Source of the DNA: DATFYI01 sp035315125
Lineage (GTDB): Bacteria; Chloroflexota; Anaerolineae; Anaerolineales; Anaerolineaceae
DNA length: 6,177 bases
Direction of reading: 5' to 3'
NCBI GenBank assembly: GCA_035315125.1
Contig: DATFYI010000229.1
Location: forward strand, 1-6,177
A program made the translations under genes and the position numbers. Shown here piece after piece: positions 1 through 5,688 of the stretch. Under the pieces are notes generated by a model. The model was not told the origin of the DNA. It saw only the letters and a list, made by a program, of their open reading frames with translations, and did no database searches. Every line of letters starts with the position of its first letter. The stretch's first letter is position 1.

Positions 1-778
1 CGTAAACTGCATAAACAGGACCATTTATACCGGGAATTTCTGCACCATTTTGCGAAGGGGTTTCCAATGATGCAACCAATATAGCATCATAAACTGCTAA
101 CAAGTCGCGAGAGATGTTATTTGCACTTGCCTGCAGAATAGCATTATCGGCCTGATTAAAAAGGATGATCTTCCGAGCACCTGGTGGAATATTTTTCAAC
201 CCTCCTTCGGGATGAACAAGAAGGTTAAAAATGTGTTTTGATTGAATTTTTTCTTCATACTTTAATCCTGTCAGCCTTGAAAATATCTCTGGACGGTGTA
301 CCCATTCTGAATTTAACGGTTTTCCGAGCACCGACAGGCCTATGACAACAACTACTGTATCACCCCATTTTGGAATAGCCGGCTCATGTTCTGCGGGCGC
401 TTTGATCGGGTGGCGGCGTGAGCCGTCTGCTTCGATCAGCAGAGGAATGCCGATTTCATCAGCCATTGATTTTAGCTCAAGCAGAATTTCATCTGGCAAC
501 CCCCTCGCCCGCTCACTGTTTTCTAAAAAAGGACCTGTGAATAAAAGGACGCCTGTTTGGTTTGCAAAATCGGTCACATTATATTGTCCTGGCCGCTCGA
601 AAAAAAAGTGATGATCGGCCAGAGCGAGCTGTTCCTTGCCGAGGTGTGTGCTCGCACAAACGAATGCTTTAGGCTTGATCTGATGTGCCAATTGAAACAG
701 AGCAGTCGTTTTACCGCCTGCTCCAACAAAAGCTAGACGAGTTTGTTTGGTTATCCTTAAGGCTTGAAGGATTTCCAT
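1..778 (-). CDS. yqeC: YqeC-like selenium-dependent hydroxylase accessory protein (3' end cut by window edge)
   Basis: This frame is open from the ATG at 778 to the left edge (259 codons, no stop), so the C-terminus is missing. Seen in the translation: a P-loop GAGGKTT at residues 19-25 (Lys23), an ASTH segment at 42-45, an EADGSRR motif at 116-122 and KAPAEHEP at 126-133. This is the characteristic YqeC arrangement of an N-terminal nucleotide-binding site followed by an acidic EADGS loop. YqeC proteins co-occur with SelD, YqeB and selenium-dependent molybdenum hydroxylases and are thought to help make the labile selenium form of the Mo cofactor; the exact reaction is not settled. It is the last gene visible in the operon, 47 bases after the catalytic-subunit gene. 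ATG 778 is the first usable start because an in-frame TGA lies at 782-784. The protein is already about as long as a stand-alone YqeC, so a C-terminal extension is possible. Family call is firm; the biochemical role is inferred. Confidence 0.9.
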   Translation of the reverse strand, partial: MEILQALRITKQTRLAFVGAGGKTTALFQLAHQIKPKAFVCASTHLGKEQLALADHHFFFERPGQYNVTDFANQTGVLLFTGPFLENSERARGLPDEILLELKSMADEIGIPLLIEADGSRRHPIKAPAEHEPAIPKWGDTVVVVIGLSVLGKPLNSEWVHRPEIFSRLTGLKYEEKIQSKHIFNLLVHPEGGLKNIPPGARKIILFNQADNAILQASANNISRDLLAVYDAILVASLETPSQNGAEIPGINGPVYAVY

Positions 779-782
779 AGTT

Positions 783-804
783 CATTTATTACATCTTATC
801 TTCC
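783..804 (-). promoter_or_regulatory. yqeC leader: GGAA ribosome-binding-like site over an ATG-TAA-TAA minimal ORF
   Basis: Read on the minus strand, the best Shine-Dalgarno-like bases before yqeC (GGAA, 801-804) lie 22 bases from the yqeC ATG, which is too far for normal use. They are well spaced for an ATG at 792-794, but that ATG is followed at once by TAA TAA (786-791). A second ATG at 783-785 is out of frame with yqeC. The yqeC ATG itself has no clear binding site. Translation may therefore depend on reinitiation or on coupling to the catalytic-subunit gene that ends at 826. The arrangement is seen directly; its function is inference. Confidence 0.3.
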
Positions 805-825
805 AACAACCATGTAAATTTATCT

Positions 826-3045
826 TTAAGTATCATGATGGAGGCTAGCGAGAACCCTTTCAGGAGTTAATGGAAATTCATTGATCCAGACGCCTGTGGC
901 AGAATGAACCGCAGCAACAACCGCCGGTGTTAAGGGCAAAAAAGGCATTTCAGCCATTCCACGTGCCCCCCAGGGTCCAATTGGATCCGGATATTCAAGC
1001 ATAAACGAATCTATTTTGTTGGGAATATCCAGGATTGTTGGGATTAAATATGTCGAAAGCCCACGGGTTTGTACATTTCCTTCATTTTGAATGAAATTTT
1101 CTAATATAGCATAACCGGCTGCTTGCACGATTGCGCCCTCAATTTGTCCGGTTACTTGTTGGGGGTTGATCGCCTGACCAACATCATTTGAACAGACAAC
1201 CTTAATTAGTTTGATCTGCCCAGTTTCTATATCAACTTCCATATCTACAGCTTCGGCAACATACCCATAAGCAAAATTAGGTTCAGATTTTCCGGTTTCT
1301 GGATCTAAAGGTGTTGTTTTAGGTGGGCGGTAATGATAGGTTGCAATAGCAGGCCTTTCTTCATTCTTCCATTTCAGAAGTGCTTCTTTAGCGGCTCCGT
1401 AGATTGAGTTGCCTGCCATGAAAGTCATCCGCGAAGCAGATGCGCTACCAGAGCTTTCTGTGAAGGCAGTGTCCGAAACGATTAATTGGATTATTTCTAT
1501 GGGCACTTCTAAGGCCGAGGCAGCCATTTGCGCAAAGACTGTATGTGCTCCCTGCCCAACGTCCGCACCAGCATGATGCACGACAACTTTTTCGATTTCT
1601 GCCGTGCCATGTAATTCAATCGTGGCAGAGCTGACCTCGGGTGCTCCGAAAGAAAAACCGACGTTTTTGTAGGCGCAGGCAAAACCAATACCACGGCGCA
1701 GGTTTGACTTTCCGGTTTGTTTGGACATCCCCAACGGATAAATCCAGCTATCTTTGTTTTGTACCCAACCGGCCTCTTTCGCACACTTTTCAGTAACCTG
1801 CTGCATTGTGACGCCTTTTGGAAGCGGGGTGCCAACACTCAACAAATCACCTTCATGGAGAAGGTTGCGCAAGCGTATTTCGACTGGGTCAATCTTTAAT
1901 TTTTCCGCTAATTTATCCATCTGAATTTCGGCTTCAAAAGCGCCTTGTGGACCCCCAAAGCCACGAAATGCGCCAGTGGGTAAATGATTGGTATATACTG
2001 CATAGGCATCGACCTTAACGTTTGGTATTAGATAAGGACCGGTACACATTAAAGTTGCATTTCCAAGGACTTTAGTGGATGTGTACATATATGCGCCGCC
2101 ATCACCCACTAATTTGACCTCAGCAGCAATTAGTTTCCCTTCTTTTGTCGCTCCCCAGCGGGCCTTCAGATAGTATGGATGGCGTTTATGATGACCAATA
2201 ATCGATTCTTCTCGACTCCAGACAATTTTAATGGGTCGGTTAATACCTTTTTGGTGAAGTCTGAAAGATGCTAGCGCAAGGATAATTTGTACCGACATAT
2301 CTTCACGCCCGCCAAAGGCTCCGCCAATTGCAGGATAAATTACTCTGACTTTATCGATTGGCAAATGGAGTGCATGGGCTATTTGTTCCTGGTCTTCGTG
2401 GGCCCATTGACCGGCGACAACGACTGTAACTCGCCCTTCCTCGTCGTAATACGAAATACCGGCTTCTGGCTGGAGATAAGCATGTTCTTGAGCTGGTGTT
2501 CGATATTCTCCCTCAACAATGACATCGGCCTTTTGAAATGCTGCTTCAATATCCCCTTTCCGAATCCGGTAATTTGCAAATATATTTGAACCACGATCAG
2601 GATGGAGCAAGAGTGCATCAGGCTCCATGGCTTTCAATGGGTCTGTAATGATTGGCAGATCCTCGTATTCTACTTCGATTAAATCTCTTGCTTGGGCAGC
2701 TATCTCTTCTTCTTCTGCCACAATGAGGGCAATTTGATCACCTAAACAGCGAACACGATCGGCATAGGGCTTGTTTGAACCTGGTCCGCAAAGAACCGGT
2801 TGGTCCGGAAAGATAAGTCCATATTCATTTATAGGAACATCTTTAGCCGTAAAAATAGCAATTACGCCTTCTAGAGCATCGGCTTTGGCGGTATCCACTT
2901 TACGGACAATTGCATGTACCTTATTTGAGAATAAAACTTTCATATACACCTGATCAGGCATATTGAAGTCGCCAGGATACTGTGCATTACCTGTAACTTT
3001 ACCTATCGCGTCAATTCGCCCTACGGATGCACCAATATAAGACAT
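826..3045 (-). CDS. Xanthine dehydrogenase-family molybdenum-binding catalytic subunit
   Basis: This 739-residue protein is full length for a separate Mo subunit. It begins with the aldehyde oxidase/xanthine dehydrogenase a/b hammerhead (about residues 16-128), followed by the two molybdopterin-binding domains (about 145-390 and 415-720). Visible active-site elements are GGAFGGRE at 241-248, GAFRGFGGPQG at 358-368, a DVGQG cofactor loop at 495-499, and GARGMAEMP at 693-701 with the catalytic-type Glu699. By motif alignment from memory, Glu248, Arg361 and Glu699 match bovine XDH Glu802, Arg880 and Glu1261; the first two are replaced in aldehyde oxidases. A purine-type substrate is therefore favoured, though other N-heterocycles cannot be excluded. 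It would work with the FAD/[2Fe-2S] subunit encoded upstream. The ATG at 3045 has AGGAG six bases away. No symbol is given because xdhA/xdhB/xdhD usage differs between species. No twin-arginine signal is seen, so a cytoplasmic location is likely. Confidence 0.95.
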   Translation of the reverse strand: MSYIGASVGRIDAIGKVTGNAQYPGDFNMPDQVYMKVLFSNKVHAIVRKVDTAKADALEGVIAIFTAKDVPINEYGLIFPDQPVLCGPGSNKPYADRVRCLGDQIALIVAEEEEIAAQARDLIEVEYEDLPIITDPLKAMEPDALLLHPDRGSNIFANYRIRKGDIEAAFQKADVIVEGEYRTPAQEHAYLQPEAGISYYDEEGRVTVVVAGQWAHEDQEQIAHALHLPIDKVRVIYPAIGGAFGGREDMSVQIILALASFRLHQKGINRPIKIVWSREESIIGHHKRHPYYLKARWGATKEGKLIAAEVKLVGDGGAYMYTSTKVLGNATLMCTGPYLIPNVKVDAYAVYTNHLPTGAFRGFGGPQGAFEAEIQMDKLAEKLKIDPVEIRLRNLLHEGDLLSVGTPLPKGVTMQQVTEKCAKEAGWVQNKDSWIYPLGMSKQTGKSNLRRGIGFACAYKNVGFSFGAPEVSSATIELHGTAEIEKVVVHHAGADVGQGAHTVFAQMAASALEVPIEIIQLIVSDTAFTESSGSASASRMTFMAGNSIYGAAKEALLKWKNEERPAIATYHYRPPKTTPLDPETGKSEPNFAYGYVAEAVDMEVDIETGQIKLIKVVCSNDVGQAINPQQVTGQIEGAIVQAAGYAILENFIQNEGNVQTRGLSTYLIPTILDIPNKIDSFMLEYPDPIGPWGARGMAEMPFLPLTPAVVAAVHSATGVWINEFPLTPERVLASLHHDT

Positions 3046-3051
3046 CTTGAT

Positions 3052-3056
3052 CTCCT
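3052..3056 (-). promoter_or_regulatory. Ribosome binding site of the Mo-subunit gene
   Basis: AGGAG on the minus strand, six bases before the ATG at 3045, supports that start. The surrounding 51-base gap (3046-3096) is AT-rich, but I found no well-spaced -35/-10 pair or hairpin in it, so readthrough from the upstream genes is assumed. Confidence 0.7.
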
Positions 3057-3096
3057 GATGCGAATAATCACTTATTTAACAGCAATTTAATATAGA

Positions 3097-3462
3097 TCAG
3101 CGTTTTACACGACGGTAATGCATTGGGGGAACGTCAAGTGGTCCATACCGTGGAGGTGCAAACATGCTGATAATTATAAAAGTTATCAGCATAAAAATAG
3201 CATAGAAAATAAAACCAAAGGCCACAGTTCCCATTATTTTGACATAAAGCAGAGGATCGCCATTGTGATAATATAAATCAACCGGGATCTGAAACCAGCC
3301 TTTTTGATTATTCATATCCAACACCACTAAGGTTGTGTAATATGCCATGATAGGAATTAAGATAATAAAAATAAACCCAATTCCGCGCCAGATTGGGTGT
3401 ATCCGTCGCAATCTTGGTTCTTGATTAGGTTGGCGATGCATAGAACTGGAATATTTCCCCAT
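3097..3462 (-). CDS. Small two-helix membrane protein of unknown function
   Basis: This 121-residue protein has a basic N-terminus (Arg10, 17, 19, 20), then HPIWRGIGF leading into a hydrophobic helix at about 26-48. A polar loop of about 24 residues (49-72) follows, then a second helix at about 73-101 and a Pro/Arg-rich basic tail ending in RRVKR. The positive-inside rule puts both termini in the cytoplasm and the loop outside. There are no cysteines and no paired histidines inside the helices that would suggest a haem or Fe-S site. I do not recognise a named family; from memory, similar proteins occur in Anaerolineae-type Chloroflexota as hypothetical proteins. The gene sits inside the hydroxylase operon: its ATG overlaps the stop of the FAD/[2Fe-2S] gene (TAATG) and it is 51 bases ahead of the Mo-subunit gene, so it is almost certainly co-translated with the enzyme. 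It could be a membrane anchor or an unrelated passenger. That it is a real gene is well supported; the role is unknown. Confidence 0.8.
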   Translation of the reverse strand: MGKYSSSMHRQPNQEPRLRRIHPIWRGIGFIFIILIPIMAYYTTLVVLDMNNQKGWFQIPVDLYYHNGDPLLYVKIMGTVAFGFIFYAIFMLITFIIISMFAPPRYGPLDVPPMHYRRVKR

Positions 3463-4877
3463 TATGCCTCTCTTTCTGCAGCTCGCTCAATAGCCTGGAC
3501 AATTTTGTAGTAACCAGTACAGCGACACAGGTTTCCTGTTATTGCCTGTCGAATTTCATCGCCGGTGGGTTTAGATCTTTCTTCTATCAACTTTGCCGCG
3601 GACATCAAGAAACCAGGTGTGCAATATCCACACTGGACCGCTCCTTCATCGATAAATGCTTGTTGAACTGGGTGAAGTTCGCCGTCATGGGCTAATCCTT
3701 CCACAGTCATGATTTTTGCGCCGTGTGCACGACCGGCAGGAACCATACAGCTCATGACTGCCACACCATCCAAAAATACTGTGCATGCACCACATTCACC
3801 TTCCGCACAACCTTCTTTGGTGCCAACCATCAACGCTTCTTCTCTTAAAAACCTAAGTAGTGATTTGTTTTGACCATGAGAAAAAGTATATTCCTTACCA
3901 TTAATTGTAGTATGGATCGGGGTATGTGAATCGATGTGTATGCTTTTTGTAAGTTTTTCAGTATGATACGTTTCCTTACCCCATAAAAGGATGGGATTGT
4001 AGGGGAATAAACTTCTCTCAGTTCCTTCAGCCAAAGCTTTAATTCCTCGGCGTGTGATTACTCTCACTATGCTCTTTCGATAAGCTGCTGAACTACGTAT
4101 ATCACTGATGGGTCGACTGGCGCCTGCAGCAAGCTCAGCAGCTTGATCAATTACGATGTCGTCCAGATTTTTTCCAATGAGGAAACTTTCAGCTTCTGTC
4201 GCATGGATAATGGTTGGGGCAACAGAACCCATTGTGATCGATGCATTAGTCACCTTGCTCTGATTTAAAGTTAATACAATTGCTACATTAACGAGAGAGA
4301 TGGCTTGTGCACGGCGTAGTGCAAACTTTATAAAGGTTCCCCTTTGGTTGGACTTCAAAGATGGGAAAGAAATATCAACCAGCATTTCATCTGGTTGCAT
4401 AACAGTTTTCCGTACACCGGTATAAAAATCTTTTAAAGAAACAACCCGATTACCTCTTACAGATCGCAATAAGACCTTTGCTTCTAATGCCATTAATGCT
4501 GAAATTGTGTCATTTGCAGGTGATGCTGTTATTAAATTCCCGGCCACTGTGCCCCGGTTCCGAATTTGAGGTGATCCAACTTCCCATGTGGCCTGCGCCA
4601 AAGGGAAAGCGCTTTCACGGATTAATTTAGAAGCTACACAATGATTGTGGGTTACCAATGGACCTAAATGAATATTCCCGGCCTCGTCCAGCATGATTTG
4701 ATCAAATTCGGGAATACGGGTAATATCAATTAAAGTTTCAATACCTTTCCTTACACCCCTTTCCATCTCCAGGATTAAGTCTGTTGCGCCAGCAATAATC
4801 CTTGCTTTTTCGCCGCACTCTTCTAATATTTGTAATACTTCTTCTACCTCGGTTGCGCCAATATATTCTTGCCACAT
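3462..4877 (-). CDS. Fused FAD-binding and [2Fe-2S] electron-transfer subunit of an XDH-family hydroxylase
   Basis: This 471-residue fusion starts with the medium-subunit FAD domain. AGATDLILEMERG at 29-41 and RNRGTVAGNLITASPAND at 106-123 are its two flavin-binding loops, and the CO-dehydrogenase-flavoprotein C-terminal domain runs to about 285. After a linker of about 30 residues comes a complete small subunit. It has a plant-type [2Fe-2S] site with Cys357, 362, 365 and 377, and an all-alpha second cluster domain with Cys416, 419, 451 and 453 (CGYC and CRC). All eight cysteines are present, so both clusters should form. It would pass electrons from the Mo subunit to FAD and on to NAD+ or another acceptor. 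The order FAD then Fe-S is the reverse of animal XDH (Fe-S, FAD, Mo) but matches the gene order of bacterial sets with separate subunits. The start is ATG 4877: the in-frame TTG at 4892 overlaps the GGAGG site itself. The stop overlaps the next gene. Confidence 0.93.
   Translation of the reverse strand: MWQEYIGATEVEEVLQILEECGEKARIIAGATDLILEMERGVRKGIETLIDITRIPEFDQIMLDEAGNIHLGPLVTHNHCVASKLIRESAFPLAQATWEVGSPQIRNRGTVAGNLITASPANDTISALMALEAKVLLRSVRGNRVVSLKDFYTGVRKTVMQPDEMLVDISFPSLKSNQRGTFIKFALRRAQAISLVNVAIVLTLNQSKVTNASITMGSVAPTIIHATEAESFLIGKNLDDIVIDQAAELAAGASRPISDIRSSAAYRKSIVRVITRRGIKALAEGTERSLFPYNPILLWGKETYHTEKLTKSIHIDSHTPIHTTINGKEYTFSHGQNKSLLRFLREEALMVGTKEGCAEGECGACTVFLDGVAVMSCMVPAGRAHGAKIMTVEGLAHDGELHPVQQAFIDEGAVQCGYCTPGFLMSAAKLIEERSKPTGDEIRQAITGNLCRCTGYYKIVQAIERAAEREA
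3467..3473 (-). promoter_or_regulatory. Ribosome binding site of the small membrane-protein gene
   Basis: AGAGAGG on the minus strand ends four bases before the ATG at 3462 and lies within the last codons of the preceding gene. Together with the TAATG stop/start overlap (3460-3464), this indicates translational coupling to the FAD/[2Fe-2S] subunit. Confidence 0.5.
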
Positions 4878-4885
4878 AAAGAATA

Positions 4886-4890
4886 CCTCC
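4886..4890 (-). promoter_or_regulatory. Ribosome binding site that fixes the start of the FAD/[2Fe-2S] gene
   Basis: A full GGAGG on the minus strand lies eight bases before the ATG at 4877. An in-frame TTG at 4890-4892 would be a longer start, but it shares a base with this site and has no other Shine-Dalgarno sequence behind it. The protein from 4877 begins MWQEYIG, as expected for the FAD domain. The site lies in the short gap after xdhC, which ends at 4900. Confidence 0.85.
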
Positions 4891-4899
4891 AATGATTAA

Positions 4900-5688
4900 T
4901 TAAGACATTACTTTCCCTGTGCCGCCATTTCTCAGCATAATGATTTCGGCCATAATGCTAACGCCTATTTCTTCCGGTGTTTCAGCATTTAACTCTAATC
5001 CGATGGGCGAATGAACTTTCTTAATTAATTCCTCCGAAATGCCTTTTTCGATCAACCCATTACGAGTTACTGACCAGCGTCTTTTTGAGCCAATTACGCC
5101 AATAAAACCGGCCGGTGATTCTAGAAGAGCTGGAAGGCCAGGGACATCTACAGCCACTCCCCTGGTTGTCAGGATTAAATACGTGGATGGAGTTATTTTC
5201 ATTGTTTTTGGCAAATCTGCCATAGTACATATATAAAAATAATCAGCATCCGGATTCGCTTGTGGATTGCAAAACTCTGGGCGATCATCCGATACAGCTA
5301 CACGAAATCCGAGCCAGTGTGCTAAATGTACTACTGCCTTACCAACATGGCCGCCGCCAATGATTACAACAAGTGGTCGAGATACAATTGGTTCAACAAA
5401 CACTTCTAACTGACCTCCACAAACACCGGGATCTCCGGCTTGAGGATTTGACATATTGTAGTGCAATAGACGTGATTTACAATCGGAAATCGATTCAAGC
5501 GCTTCTTTAATCACCCTGCTTTCAACCTCTCCACCACCGACAGTCCCAATAATTCTACCATCTGAATAGACCAGCATTTTACTGCCTTCATGACGAGGTG
5601 TTGATCCATGGCTTTCAATGATAATACAAACTGCCCCTGCCTCGCCATTATTTTCTAACTCTGCTACAGCTGAATAAAAAGAGACCAT
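4900..5688 (-). CDS. xdhC: XdhC/CoxI-family molybdenum cofactor maturation protein
   Basis: This 262-residue protein shows both XdhC/CoxI domains. The N-terminal one carries GSTPR at 28-32, GTVGGGEVE at 48-56 and a Cys90-containing GVCGGQLEVFVEP at 88-100. The C-terminal Rossmann-like one carries GGGHVG at 111-116, GVIGSKRR at 197-204 and SPIGLELNAETPEEIGVSI at 227-245. In characterised members, XdhC binds the Mo cofactor, supports its sulfuration and hands it to the XDH catalytic subunit; it is not part of the final enzyme. The usual TRGH segment of the Rossmann domain reads TTRGVAVD here (174-181), without the His. The ATG at 5688 directly follows the TAG of the upstream gene, and the gene is seven bases from the TTG (15 more from the true ATG) of the FAD/[2Fe-2S] gene, so it lies mid-operon. 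Family assignment is firm; delivery to the linked hydroxylase follows from context. Confidence 0.93.
   Translation of the reverse strand: MVSFYSAVAELENNGEAGAVCIIIESHGSTPRHEGSKMLVYSDGRIIGTVGGGEVESRVIKEALESISDCKSRLLHYNMSNPQAGDPGVCGGQLEVFVEPIVSRPLVVIIGGGHVGKAVVHLAHWLGFRVAVSDDRPEFCNPQANPDADYFYICTMADLPKTMKITPSTYLILTTRGVAVDVPGLPALLESPAGFIGVIGSKRRWSVTRNGLIEKGISEELIKKVHSPIGLELNAETPEEIGVSIMAEIIMLRNGGTGKVMS

Noticed and set aside
342..611. 89-codon plus-strand reading frame
   Set aside because: It lies wholly antisense to the yqeC coding sequence, which has clear family motifs. The plus-strand product shows no recognisable domain.
973..988. Near-palindrome around GGTCCAATTGGATCC
   Set aside because: Short, imperfect and inside the conserved C-terminal coding region of the Mo subunit; explained by codon content.
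1509..1838. 109-codon minus-strand frame inside the Mo-subunit gene
   Set aside because: It is out of frame within a continuous, motif-rich 739-residue protein, and its translation has no family features.
1717..2018. Plus-strand frames of 60 and 66 codons
   Set aside because: Antisense to the conserved Mo-binding region, mutually overlapping and without recognisable content.
2287..2618. Two overlapping frames of 100 codons (plus) and 79 codons (minus) within the Mo-subunit gene
   Set aside because: Both are shadows of the catalytic subunit. The cysteine-, phenylalanine- and tryptophan-rich translation is typical of a wrong frame.
2771..2953. 60-codon plus-strand frame
   Set aside because: Antisense to the hammerhead domain of the Mo subunit; no domain features.
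3046..3096. Possible internal promoter in the AT-rich gap before the Mo-subunit gene
   Set aside because: TTGCTG and TATATT-like hexamers occur, but not in the right order and spacing for a sigma-70 promoter.
5039..5236. 65-codon plus-strand frame antisense to xdhC
   Set aside because: Mirrors the conserved Rossmann-domain region of xdhC; no independent support.
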